Source: Chloroflexota bacterium (lineage in GTDB: Bacteria; Chloroflexota; Dehalococcoidia; Dehalococcoidales; UBA2162). From it: a DNA stretch of 15,254 bases. Of this stretch, positions 1-7,491 are shown one piece after another. Where the stretch lies: contig JACQOL010000111.1 of assembly GCA_016202555.1 (NCBI GenBank), positions 1 to 15,254 of the forward strand. The letters are read 5' to 3'. The notes beneath the pieces are model-generated. The model was given only the letters and a program-made list of their open reading frames with translations, ran no database searches and was not told the DNA's origin. The first letter of the stretch is position 1, and every line of letters begins with the position of its first letter. Made by a program: the position numbers and the translations under genes.

Positions 1-1146
1 GATATTACCTTAAGAGATGGGGAACAGGCAGCCGGAGTTAACTTCTTCCCGGAAGAAAAACTGAGAATTGCTGAACAACTGGTGAAGATGAATTTGCCGA
101 TTATTGAAGCCGGCTTCCCGATTGCTTCTGACTCTGATTTTGAAGGGGTGAGGTTGGTTGCCTCTAAACTGGGCACAAAAGATGGGCCGATTATTTGTGC
201 TATGGCCCGGGCTGAAAAAAAGGATATTGACCGCGCCTGGCAAGCGGTAAGCCCAGCGGCTAAGCCGCGGATTCAAGTGGTGCTGGCGACCTCTGATATC
301 CACATGAAGTATAAATTGATAAAAACCAGGCCGGAAATACTGGAGCAGGCGGCTAACATGGTGGACTATGCCAGACAGCTAACTGATGATGTTGAATTTG
401 CTGCTGAGGATGCTACCAGGAGCGACCCCGAGTTCCTCCATCAGGTCTTCAAAGCCTGTGTTGAAGCTGGCGCCAAAACCTTAGAAATCCCTGATACTGT
501 GGGATACTCAACTCCGGAGGAATATGCCTTAATTGTCAGAGGGGTTTTGGAAAATGTCGTTGGTGATAGAGATATTGTTATCTCCGTTCACTGCCATAAT
601 GACCTCGGCTTAGCCACGGCTAATACCCTGGCTGGTATCAGGGCTGGGGCAAGACAGGCAGAATGCACCATCAACGGTATTGGTGAGAGGGTGGGTAATG
701 CTGCTTTTGAAGAAGTCGTTATGGCTCTTAAGACCAGGCAGAGCTATTATGGTTTTGAAATCGCCATCAATACTACTGAAATTATGAATACCAGCCGGTT
801 GGTGTCCGAATTAGCCAATATCCCCATTGCTCCCAATAAAGCGATTGTCGGGAAAACTGCTTTTGTCCATGAATCGGGTATCCACCAGCATGGCATGATT
901 AGTAACCGTGAAACCTACCAGATTGTTGAGCCGGAAGCCATCGGTCTGAAAAGTTACAGCCTGGTACTGGGCAAACTTTCTGGAAGTCACGCCTTAAAAA
1001 GTAAAATTGAAGAGCTGGGTTTTAAGCTTAGTGAGGCTGATTTTAGGACCGTGTATCAAAATTTTAAGGATTTCGCCGGCAAGAAAAAGTTTATTGTTGA
1101 CGAGGATATTGTTAATCTGGTTAACAAAATCGCTACAAAGCGTTGA
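1..1146 (+). CDS. LeuA-like 2-isopropylmalate/homocitrate synthase family enzyme, 5' partial
   Basis: The reading frame is open from base 1 and starts inside the family's N-terminal signature (DITLRDGEQ), so the start codon lies a short way upstream of the window. Enzymes of this DRE-TIM family condense acetyl-CoA with a 2-oxo acid. The metal site HCHND is at bases 589-603 and the catalytic HESGIHQ at 868-888; NGIGERVGNA and VGKTAFVHES also follow LeuA closely. Only 381 codons are present and the protein ends just after the linker subdomain (LGKLSGSHA, where LeuA usually has LGKHSGRHA). The roughly 120-residue leucine-binding regulatory domain is therefore absent, and feedback inhibition by leucine is not expected. 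No leuB, leuC or leuD is in the window. The stop is 8 bases before the E1 alpha start. I infer a paralogue recruited to the sugar pathway; ordinary isopropylmalate, citramalate or homocitrate synthesis remains possible. The family call is near certain, the substrate unknown. Confidence 0.9.
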   Translation, partial: DITLRDGEQAAGVNFFPEEKLRIAEQLVKMNLPIIEAGFPIASDSDFEGVRLVASKLGTKDGPIICAMARAEKKDIDRAWQAVSPAAKPRIQVVLATSDIHMKYKLIKTRPEILEQAANMVDYARQLTDDVEFAAEDATRSDPEFLHQVFKACVEAGAKTLEIPDTVGYSTPEEYALIVRGVLENVVGDRDIVISVHCHNDLGLATANTLAGIRAGARQAECTINGIGERVGNAAFEEVVMALKTRQSYYGFEIAINTTEIMNTSRLVSELANIPIAPNKAIVGKTAFVHESGIHQHGMISNRETYQIVEPEAIGLKSYSLVLGKLSGSHALKSKIEELGFKLSEADFRTVYQNFKDFAGKKKFIVDEDIVNLVNKIATKR

Positions 1147-1148
1147 GG
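1145..1148 (+). promoter_or_regulatory. Ribosome binding site deciding the E1 alpha start
   Basis: GAGG overlaps the stop codon of the LeuA-like gene and lies 6 bases before GTG at 1155. This favours GTG 1155 over the upstream in-frame TTG codons at 1143 and 1152, which have no properly spaced site. Confidence 0.55.
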
Positions 1149-1154
1149 TGTTTG

Positions 1155-2054
1155 GTGAGTTTAGCTACTTTAGGAGAGATACCAAATCTGGCAGAGTCGT
1201 TTAGTGCTGAAGAGTCGCTTGAGATGTTCCGGCGAATGTGTCTTACCCGCTACTTTGAGATGAGGCTTATTAAAGCTTACAAAGATGGTTTGATTAAGGT
1301 GCCGATATACCTTTCTATCGGTCAGGAGTCAATCTCGGCAGCCGTTGCCACCATGATTTCAGGTTACTATATTTTTGCCCAGCATCGTGCCCATTCGGTT
1401 TATCTGGCTTTTGGCGGGAATCCGGTAAAGCTGATTGATGAGCTTCTAGGACTGCCCACGGGGTGCTCGGCTGGAATGGGTGGCTCGCCCTCAATTCAGG
1501 ACCCGGATATTAAAATGATTGGTCATCACGGGCTTATCGGTGAGAATGTTCCCCTGGCGGTTGGTGCTGCGCTTGGAGCTCCTGATGCCGGTGTGGTCAG
1601 TTTCTTTGGCGATGCTGCCGCCGAGGAGGACTATGTTTTTGCCTCGATGGGCTTTGCCCTGACCCACAAGCTGAAAGTGCTCTTTGTCTGTGAGGACAAT
1701 AACCTTTCCATATTAACGCCCAAGAGTGACCGGCGTAGCTGGGAGATAGCTGATGCTACTCGCTCCATTGGTATGCCGACGGCTGATATCGGCGATGACC
1801 CGTGGCTAATTGCTCACTACACCAGGCAGTTTAGCTCTAATCTTCCTGCCTTCCTGAATTGCCGTACCTGCCGCCACCACTGGCACGTTGGTACTGGAAT
1901 CGATAATCCACCTGAGTGGGATAGATTTACCCTGGTTAAGGAACAACTTGATGCTTTCGGGCTTTCATCCCGTGCCGATAAAATAGAAGCCGAAACAAAG
2001 CAATACGTGGAGAATTTATGGAACGAACGCTTGCCGATACTATCCGGGAAATAA
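1155..2054 (+). CDS. Thiamine-diphosphate-dependent dehydrogenase E1 alpha subunit-like protein
   Basis: This 299-residue protein resembles the alpha subunit of pyruvate/branched-chain 2-oxo-acid dehydrogenase E1, which binds thiamine diphosphate and Mg at the interface with the beta subunit. Visible landmarks are QHRAHS near residue 77, AGMGGS, the GLIGENVPLAVGAALG stretch, and the ThDP motif running from GDA (D153) to DNN (N182-N183). The usual GDG is GDA here, and the following Asn-Gln of the family is Glu-Glu, but the metal-binding Asp and an Asn are kept. It is a little shorter than typical alpha chains (about 320-360). GTG 1155 is chosen because GAGG lies 6 bases upstream. Its end overlaps the beta gene by 37 bases, so the two are translationally coupled. 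No E2 or E3 gene is nearby, so a carboligase-type use, as proposed for the AviB1/AviB2 pair of avilamycin sugar biosynthesis, fits better than a dehydrogenase complex (inference). Confidence 0.88.
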   Translation: MSLATLGEIPNLAESFSAEESLEMFRRMCLTRYFEMRLIKAYKDGLIKVPIYLSIGQESISAAVATMISGYYIFAQHRAHSVYLAFGGNPVKLIDELLGLPTGCSAGMGGSPSIQDPDIKMIGHHGLIGENVPLAVGAALGAPDAGVVSFFGDAAAEEDYVFASMGFALTHKLKVLFVCEDNNLSILTPKSDRRSWEIADATRSIGMPTADIGDDPWLIAHYTRQFSSNLPAFLNCRTCRHHWHVGTGIDNPPEWDRFTLVKEQLDAFGLSSRADKIEAETKQYVENLWNERLPILSGK

Positions 2055-2941
2055 CCAGAGAGCATCTGGAGAAAAACAATGGTTTGCTGCTGGGTCAGGC
2101 AATAAGCGCTGTCGGCTGGGTGAATAATACGGTGCCACCTGATTGTTCCGGTATTATCGAGCTGCCAATGGCTGATGTTGCCGGGCCGGGTATTGCGGTG
2201 GGTGCGGCGGTAGTCGGGCGGCGTCCTATCCTTGTCATTCGTTTTCAGGATTTTATCTTCTTGAATTCAAGTCTGGTAATAAACTATGCGGCTAAGGCAA
2301 AGGATGTGTTTGGTCAGGTGGTGCCAATCTTTGTTAGAGCCATTGCCGATGAAGGCAAAGGTTTAGGCCCGGTGCATTCGGCTTGCCTGCACAGTATTTT
2401 TATGCACATGCCAGGAATGCGGGTTTGTGCCCCGATGACCCCCGAGGAGTATGAGGAGACCTGGGCAGTCTTTATGGCTAATGACGACCCGATGTATGTT
2501 AGCGAGCACCGGCGTAGTTTCGGACAGAAGGGCGAGATGCCAGATATTGTAATCGATAACGCTGACATTACTATTTTTAGCATATCGGCGGCACGCTTTA
2601 GCACCCTTGAGGCGGTTGAAATAGTGAAGCAAGATGGCATCAGGTGCAATGTAATTCATCTGATGTGGCTGAAACCATTTACCCTATCGTCCAGACTGCT
2701 TGAGCCGCTGGAATCGAGCGGTCGGGGTTTAGTTGTTGATAGTGATTTTGCCATTTGTGGCGCCGCCCAGTCTATTGCCTATGAATTGATGACGGCTAGC
2801 GGGCTACCGGTGAAGGCTCTGGGCCGTGAAGACCGCTCCTCTGGAGCCGCTCATCATCTGGAGGTTGGCACTCCTTCTTCACTTAAGATTGCTCAGGCGA
2901 TTAAAGATATCGTCAAAATAGGGAAAAAGGTAAGAACCTGA
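2018..2941 (+). CDS. Thiamine-diphosphate-dependent dehydrogenase E1 beta subunit-like protein
   Basis: This 307-residue protein is the partner of the preceding alpha subunit, a transketolase-type pyrimidine-domain plus C-terminal-domain chain. The region around residues 46-60 aligns without gaps to classical E1 beta (there PxSExGxxGIAVG, here PMADVAGPGIAVG). The Glu that activates the thiamine aminopyrimidine is Asp53 here. The later VHSACLHS corresponds to the active-site HSQS region, and VSEHRR to the conserved segment after it. The C-terminal transketolase domain (about residues 180-300) is present. ATG 2018 has GGAG 5 bases upstream and lies inside the alpha gene. The stop overlaps the next start by one base (TGATG). 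With no E2/E3 acyl carrier it probably donates an acyl or hydroxyalkyl group to a carbonyl acceptor (inference). The fold is certain, the reaction unknown. Confidence 0.88.
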   Translation: MERTLADTIREITREHLEKNNGLLLGQAISAVGWVNNTVPPDCSGIIELPMADVAGPGIAVGAAVVGRRPILVIRFQDFIFLNSSLVINYAAKAKDVFGQVVPIFVRAIADEGKGLGPVHSACLHSIFMHMPGMRVCAPMTPEEYEETWAVFMANDDPMYVSEHRRSFGQKGEMPDIVIDNADITIFSISAARFSTLEAVEIVKQDGIRCNVIHLMWLKPFTLSSRLLEPLESSGRGLVVDSDFAICGAAQSIAYELMTASGLPVKALGREDRSSGAAHHLEVGTPSSLKIAQAIKDIVKIGKKVRT

Positions 2942-4446
2942 TGAATGATAAAATAGATTTATTGTTAGTCAAGCCCGGCAATCAGCAGAAGCTGTATGGG
3001 GAGTTGAGCGCCGCTCTTTCGGGAAGTCTCCCCCTTTCAGCGATTGAGCCTCCGGTATTGGCGGCGGTACTGGCCGCCTTTATCCGGCAACACGGCTATT
3101 CGGTAAAGATGCTCGATGCTGAAGCGGAGAACTTAAGCCCGGAGGGAACCGCTGATAAGATTATCAAGTATAACCCGTTGCTGGCAGCGGTCTTTATCTC
3201 GGGAACAAATCCATCGGCATCTACCCAGAATATGCCCGGTGCCGGGGCTATTATCCGTTCCATAAAAGAAAAGGCCCCCCATATTAAAACCCTTCTGGGC
3301 GGTCTTCATCCATCATCACTTCCCGAACGCACGCTGAAGGAGGAAGATGCCGACTTTGTTTGCCAGGGAGAAGGCTTTGATACTATCTTGCAGTTATTAG
3401 CGGCATTGAAATCAGGGAAGACAGATGATTTGAGCATAAATGGTCTCTGGTATCAGCGGGATGGGAAGGTAATCTCAAATCCCCGGGCACCACTAATCAA
3501 GAACCTCGATGAACTGCCAATGGCGGCCTGGGACCTGTTACCGATGGAGAAATATAGAGCTCACAACTGGCATTGCTTCGGACATCTTGACCAGAGGCAG
3601 CCCTATGCCGTTATCTACACCAGTTTGGGTTGTCCCTTTTCCTGTTCCTTTTGCTGTATCAATTCAATTTTTGGGCAACGGGGTATCCGTTCCCGAAGTC
3701 CGGAGAATGTAATCGAGGAGATAGACTACCTGGTCAAGAATTATCAGATAAAGAATCTCAAGATACTTGATGAGCTATTTGTCATCAATGAGCAGCATGT
3801 TATCGGTCTTTGCGACCTTATTATCCAGCGCGGCTATGATTTGAACATCTGGGCTTACTCCCGAATTGACACCATTAATGAGAAGATGCTCAGGAAGATG
3901 AAGCAGGCTGGTATTAACTGGCTTGCCTATGGCATTGAATCGGGTAGTAAGAAGGTGCGGGATGGCGTTACCAAGGGTAGGTTTGGCCAGGATGATATCA
4001 GAAAAGTGCTTAAGATGACGCGGGCAGCCGGCATTTATATCGGTGGCAACTTTATTTTCGGTCTGCCTGATGACGACATGGAGACAATGCAGGAGACTCT
4101 GGACCTGGCTAAGGAGCTAAATTGTGAATACACTAATCTCTATGTTGCTATGGCTTACCCCGGTTCTCAGCTATATGAAGATGCGGTGTGTAATAATATT
4201 AAACTACCCGACAGCTGGCTGGGCTATGCCCAGTATAGTGATGAAACTTATCCCCTAGCCACTAAATATTTGTCAAGCGCCGATGTCCTTCGCTTCAGAG
4301 ATAGGGCTTTTGAAGAGTTTAACAATAGTCCGCAATATCAGGAAATGATCCGGCAGAAGTTTGGTGAAGATACCGTTGAGCATATTAGGGAAATGCTGAA
4401 ACGTAAACTGCATCGGAAGCTGCTTGAGGAGGAACAGGTGAGATGA
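2941..4446 (+). CDS. B12-binding-domain radical SAM protein
   Basis: The protein has 501 residues. The N-terminal part (about 1-150) is a cobalamin-binding-type Rossmann domain with the GGLHPSSLPE signature. A classical DxHxxG base-off motif is not evident, as in many class B members. The radical SAM core follows, with its [4Fe-4S] motif at C231, C235 and C238 (CX3CX2C), then GIESGS and a GNFIFGLPDD segment typical of these enzymes. The family (BchE-like, class B methylases and oxidoreductases) catalyses methylation of unreactive carbons, cyclisation and other radical chemistry. In a sugar cluster it may C-methylate or rearrange a sugar intermediate (inference). It starts at ATG 2941, overlapping the E1 beta stop by one base, and its stop overlaps the cytidylyltransferase start by 4 bases (ATGA). 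The specific reaction cannot be predicted from sequence. Confidence 0.9.
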   Translation: MNDKIDLLLVKPGNQQKLYGELSAALSGSLPLSAIEPPVLAAVLAAFIRQHGYSVKMLDAEAENLSPEGTADKIIKYNPLLAAVFISGTNPSASTQNMPGAGAIIRSIKEKAPHIKTLLGGLHPSSLPERTLKEEDADFVCQGEGFDTILQLLAALKSGKTDDLSINGLWYQRDGKVISNPRAPLIKNLDELPMAAWDLLPMEKYRAHNWHCFGHLDQRQPYAVIYTSLGCPFSCSFCCINSIFGQRGIRSRSPENVIEEIDYLVKNYQIKNLKILDELFVINEQHVIGLCDLIIQRGYDLNIWAYSRIDTINEKMLRKMKQAGINWLAYGIESGSKKVRDGVTKGRFGQDDIRKVLKMTRAAGIYIGGNFIFGLPDDDMETMQETLDLAKELNCEYTNLYVAMAYPGSQLYEDAVCNNIKLPDSWLGYAQYSDETYPLATKYLSSADVLRFRDRAFEEFNNSPQYQEMIRQKFGEDTVEHIREMLKRKLHRKLLEEEQVR

Positions 4447-5228
4447 AGGTCGTCATTTTTGCCGGTGGCAGAAGGGGAATACGCCTGCGTGAAGATACCG
4501 AGTATCGGCCTAAAGCCTTGGCTCCGGTTGGTGGCTATCCTATTGTCTGGCATGTTATGAATCTATACTCATATTATGGCTTTAATGATTTTGTCCTCTT
4601 GCTTGGCCCGGATAGCTACCAAATAAAGAGCTATTTCCTAAACTACAACGAAATGGTAAGGAATTTTACTCTGGAACTGGGTTCTAAATCTAAATCCTTA
4701 ACCTTCCAGAATTCAAATGCCTCAAGGGATTGGAAGATTGCCTTTGCGGATACCGGAGTAACGATGACCGGCAGGAGCCTGGCTCAGGTTAAACCTCTTA
4801 TCGATAAAGGTTCAAGCTTCTTCCTAACCTATTGCGATACGCTCTCAAATGTAAATATCACCGACCTGAAGAGGTTTCACGAAGCGATGGGGCGGGTGGT
4901 AACTATCACCGGGGCTCACCCCGCTTTCCCTTTGGGAATTGTTGAGGCTGAAGACGGCTTGGTAACCACTTTTCGGGAGAAAAAAAGGTTGGAAGGGTTA
5001 GTCAATGGTGGCTTCTTTGTTTGTGATTATCGTGTTTTTGACTATTTGAAGTTAGCCGGCGATTTTATGTTTGAGGAAGAACCATTACAAAAACTTACTC
5101 AGGAACACGAATTAGCATTGTTCGAGCATAAAGATTTCTGGTATCGGGTTGATACTCATAAAGATATTGAGGCATTAGAAGAGATGTGGAATGCTGACAA
5201 GGCCCTGTGGAAAGTGTGGCAGGATTAA
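4443..5228 (+). CDS. rfbF: Glucose-1-phosphate cytidylyltransferase-like sugar nucleotidyltransferase
   Basis: The 261-residue protein resembles RfbF (CTP plus glucose 1-phosphate to CDP-glucose) along its whole length: RPKALAPVGGYPIVWH, a YSYYG segment, DTGVTMTG, INxGGFFV-like VNGGFFVCDYRVFDY, FEEEPLQKL and KALWKVW at the end. The two metal-binding Asp residues are kept as D132 and D237, offset by +1 from the Salmonella enzyme. The offset comes from one extra residue in the glycine loop: the usual GGLGTRL is GGRRGIRL here (residues 8-15). The usual TYGDGVSDV is TYCDTLSNV. Nucleotide or sugar specificity may therefore differ. GAGGAGGAA lies 8-9 bases before ATG 4443, and the start overlaps the radical SAM stop by 4 bases. 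The family is certain; activation with CTP of a non-glucose sugar phosphate is possible. Confidence 0.85.
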   Translation: MKVVIFAGGRRGIRLREDTEYRPKALAPVGGYPIVWHVMNLYSYYGFNDFVLLLGPDSYQIKSYFLNYNEMVRNFTLELGSKSKSLTFQNSNASRDWKIAFADTGVTMTGRSLAQVKPLIDKGSSFFLTYCDTLSNVNITDLKRFHEAMGRVVTITGAHPAFPLGIVEAEDGLVTTFREKKRLEGLVNGGFFVCDYRVFDYLKLAGDFMFEEEPLQKLTQEHELALFEHKDFWYRVDTHKDIEALEEMWNADKALWKVWQD

Positions 5229-5229
5229 A

Positions 5230-5517
5230 ATGCCAACCACCAGTACCGGTAAAGATTTAGGCGTATTAACCATCCGGCTGGGGGAGAAGGATAGTGTCCT
5301 AACGGCATTAGCTGATATTGAAATGGGAAACTACGTTCTAAATGGTAAGGCTCTGGTTATCCAGGAAAAGATTCCCAGGGGTTTCAAGGTTGCAATTGCC
5401 GCCATTAAGAAGGGGGCAAAGGTGTATAAATATAACATGCCGATTGGCATTGCCAGTAGCGACATTCAATCGGGCAGTTTAGTTCACACCCACAATTTAA
5501 TCAGCGCGGTCAAGTAG
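5230..5517 (+). CDS. SAF-domain small subunit of UxaA/SuyAB-family dehydratase or lyase
   Basis: This is a 95-residue SAF-domain protein. It has the conserved run of the family: IRLGEKDSV, ALADIEMG, the KIPRGFKVAIAAI segment, KYNMPIGIAS and VHTHNL near the C-terminus. In altronate and galactarate dehydratases this is the N-terminal domain. In (R)-sulfolactate sulfo-lyase (SuyA) and several archaeal and bacterial enzymes it is a separate small subunit, as here. ATG 5230 is chosen because the SAF homology begins about ten residues later and it lies one base after the upstream stop. A longer in-frame start at 5191 would sit inside the cytidylyltransferase gene. The stop TAG is followed directly by the large-subunit ATG. 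Confidence 0.88.
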   Translation: MPTTSTGKDLGVLTIRLGEKDSVLTALADIEMGNYVLNGKALVIQEKIPRGFKVAIAAIKKGAKVYKYNMPIGIASSDIQSGSLVHTHNLISAVK

Positions 5518-6681
5518 ATGAGAAGTAATAAGCTGTTAGGATTTCGACGCCGGGATGATATCTTTGGCATCAGGAACCATATCGTTATTCTGCCCACTGT
5601 TCATTGCGCTATTCCGATTGTCCGGCAAATTGCCAGTAGTATTTCCGGAGTTACCCCGATTTTCCATCAGCACGGCTGCGACCACATCGGCGATGACCGC
5701 GAACAGGTTATCCGCACACTGGCTGGTATTGCTAATAATCCCAATGTGGGTGGCCTTTTGCTAGTCGGCTTGGGCTGTGAAAATGTTGCCCTCGACGAAG
5801 TTCTGGCTCGTCTGCATAAGCTAAATCGGCCAGTAGAGAGACTGCTAATCCAGGATATCGGTGATATGGATGAGCTTACCCGTCTTGGTAAGGAATCTAT
5901 CGCCAGAATCAAATCGGTGGTTGATAATCAAACTAGAGAGGAGTTTAATATCTCCCGGTTAGTGGTTGGTGTTGAATGTGGTGCTTCAGACTCATTTTCG
6001 GGCATCACGGCAAACCCGGCAGTGGGCATGGTGGCAGATAAACTGGTTGCCCTGGGGGCGACGGTGATTCTATCTGAAACTCCCGAATTAATCGGCGCCG
6101 AACCGCTGCTACTAAAAAGAATTCCCGATAAGAATGCCCAGGACAAATTGTTAACCAGAACTAGGCGCTACATAGAAATTGCCCGTTCCCTGGGTCAGGA
6201 TTTAATTGGGACTAATCCCACGCCGGGCAATATCAGGGCCGGAATCACGACCATTGAGGAGAAATCACTTGGTGCCGTGGCTAAAGGGGGCACTAGCCAG
6301 ATTAATCAAATTATTGACTATGCCGAAGTACCAAATCAAAAGGGATTGGTGATTATGGATACACCGGGTAATGACCCCGAGTCGCTGACCGGGTTGGTGG
6401 CTGGTGGGGCCCATTTAATCCTTTTTACTACTGGCTTGGGCACGCCCCTGGGCTACCCTATCGTTCCGGTTATCAAGATTTCTTCTAATAGTGAAACATT
6501 TTGCAAGATGGGCAGCTTTACTGATATAGATGCCGGTAGCATATTAAATGGCAAAACTATTACCGAAGTAGCTGACAATATCTTCCGGTTGCTTCTAGAT
6601 GTTGCGGGAGGGGAAAAAACAGTCTCAGAAAACTGGAGCAGTGGCGAAATAGCCATTAACCGGCTGGCGCCGACCTTTTAG
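5518..6681 (+). CDS. Large (catalytic) subunit of UxaA/GarD/SuyB-family dehydratase or lyase
   Basis: The protein has 387 residues and covers the whole catalytic part of the family: LGFRRRDDIFGIRNH at the N-terminus, LPTVHCA, LLLVGLGCEN, VVGVECGASDSFSGITANP, ILSETPELIGAE, NPTPGNIRAGITT, EKSLGAVAKGG, IMDTPGNDPES and FTTGLGTPLG. Known members eliminate water from sugar acids (altronate, galactarate) or sulfite from sulfolactate (SuyB). Its length and separate SAF partner resemble SuyAB, but sequence alone does not separate desulfonation from dehydration. ATG 5518 abuts the small-subunit stop, so the pair is coupled. No uxaB, uxaC or kdg genes accompany it, so it is probably not for hexuronate catabolism. 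I infer dehydration of a sugar-acid or hydroxy-acid intermediate in the biosynthetic pathway. Confidence 0.88.
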   Translation: MRSNKLLGFRRRDDIFGIRNHIVILPTVHCAIPIVRQIASSISGVTPIFHQHGCDHIGDDREQVIRTLAGIANNPNVGGLLLVGLGCENVALDEVLARLHKLNRPVERLLIQDIGDMDELTRLGKESIARIKSVVDNQTREEFNISRLVVGVECGASDSFSGITANPAVGMVADKLVALGATVILSETPELIGAEPLLLKRIPDKNAQDKLLTRTRRYIEIARSLGQDLIGTNPTPGNIRAGITTIEEKSLGAVAKGGTSQINQIIDYAEVPNQKGLVIMDTPGNDPESLTGLVAGGAHLILFTTGLGTPLGYPIVPVIKISSNSETFCKMGSFTDIDAGSILNGKTITEVADNIFRLLLDVAGGEKTVSENWSSGEIAINRLAPTF

Positions 6682-6711
6682 AGTTGACTGATAAAAAACT
6701 TAACCTTGTCT

Positions 6712-6716
6712 GGGGG
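6712..6716 (+). promoter_or_regulatory. Ribosome binding site deciding the phosphatase start
   Basis: A GGGGG run lies 4 bases before ATG 6721. It would be inside the coding region if the in-frame TTG at 6706 were used, and that codon has no purine-rich site upstream. Confidence 0.4.
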
Positions 6717-6720
6717 TAAA

Positions 6721-7482
6721 ATGGATACGATTCGCCAGGTATTAGAGATGGCGGCTCAAGAGGGGTCAAAGGCTATCTCAGCTACAAAAAAAGAGGGTAT
6801 TAGTATCAGAGAAAAATCTTACAAGGATTTGGTTACTGACTGTGATATTGCTTCGGAAAAAGCAATCATATCGGTATTACGTGGGGCATTTCCTGAATCG
6901 GCTTTCTACTCTGAAGAAGCCGGATATGAGGAGGGTGAAAACTGGCTCTGGGTGATTGACCCGATAGACGGAACACACAATTTTGTTTATGGCTTACCCG
7001 GCTACGGAATTTCAATCGCCGGAGTTAAAGAGAATAAATTCATTGTTGGCTTAATCTATTTACCCGAAACGAACGACTACTTCTTTGCTTACAGGAATAA
7101 AGGTGCTGATATGAATGGTAAAAAGCTCAGCGTATCCAATAGAGATAAGTTAGCTCAGTCAATGATTGCTTATGACAACCAGTTTCACAATCACCCATTG
7201 ATGCTCAAGAACTTCAAACCGGTGATTGATGCCTGTTTTACCATCCGGATTTTGGGTTCAGCAGTCGTTGACCTTTGTAAAGTTGCCGGGGGTGTTCTTG
7301 ATGCCCGCATATTTCATCAGCCTAAATTGGTCGATTTTGCGGCCGGGGCACTTATTGTGGAAGAGGCCGGTGGAGTGGTAACCGACCTGAATGGTGAAAA
7401 GGTTACCTTAAATTCGGCCAGTGTTGTTGCTTCAAATGGTCGCATCCATCAGAGTCTGCTCAGTGTTTTGAACAAGGGATAG
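6721..7482 (+). CDS. Inositol-monophosphatase-family sugar phosphatase
   Basis: This is a 253-residue Mg-dependent phosphatase of the IMPase/FBPase superfamily. The metal-binding residues are visible: E65-E66 in YSEEAG, D80 and D83 in DPIDGTHNF, and D205 in VDFAAG (usually WDxAAG, Val for Trp here), followed by EEAGG. Homologues hydrolyse inositol 1-phosphate, histidinol phosphate, fructose 1,6-bisphosphate or 3'-phosphoadenosine 5'-phosphate. In this cluster it probably removes a phosphate from a sugar or hydroxy-acid phosphate made by its neighbours (inference). ATG 6721 is preferred over TTG 6706 because of the GGGGG run just upstream. It follows the large dehydratase subunit by 39 bases and precedes the PdxA-like gene by 9 bases. 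Confidence 0.88.
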   Translation: MDTIRQVLEMAAQEGSKAISATKKEGISIREKSYKDLVTDCDIASEKAIISVLRGAFPESAFYSEEAGYEEGENWLWVIDPIDGTHNFVYGLPGYGISIAGVKENKFIVGLIYLPETNDYFFAYRNKGADMNGKKLSVSNRDKLAQSMIAYDNQFHNHPLMLKNFKPVIDACFTIRILGSAVVDLCKVAGGVLDARIFHQPKLVDFAAGALIVEEAGGVVTDLNGEKVTLNSASVVASNGRIHQSLLSVLNKG

Positions 7483-7488
7483 GAGGAG
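7481..7488 (+). promoter_or_regulatory. Strong ribosome binding site of the PdxA-like gene
   Basis: AGGAGGAG overlaps the phosphatase stop codon. The core AGGAGG ends 5 bases before the second of two tandem ATG codons (7489 and 7492), so the second is the better start. It is the strongest Shine-Dalgarno sequence I saw in the window. Confidence 0.6.
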
Positions 7489-7491
7489 ATG

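Noticed and set aside
5191..5229. Upstream start for the SAF-domain gene, giving 13 extra residues
   Set aside because: It would begin inside the cytidylyltransferase gene, and the extra residues are outside the SAF homology. ATG 5230 directly after the stop is more likely.
6684..6720. TTGACT hexamer before the phosphatase gene as a promoter
   Set aside because: No -10-like sequence occurs 16-18 bases downstream, and the gap of 39 bases fits read-through.
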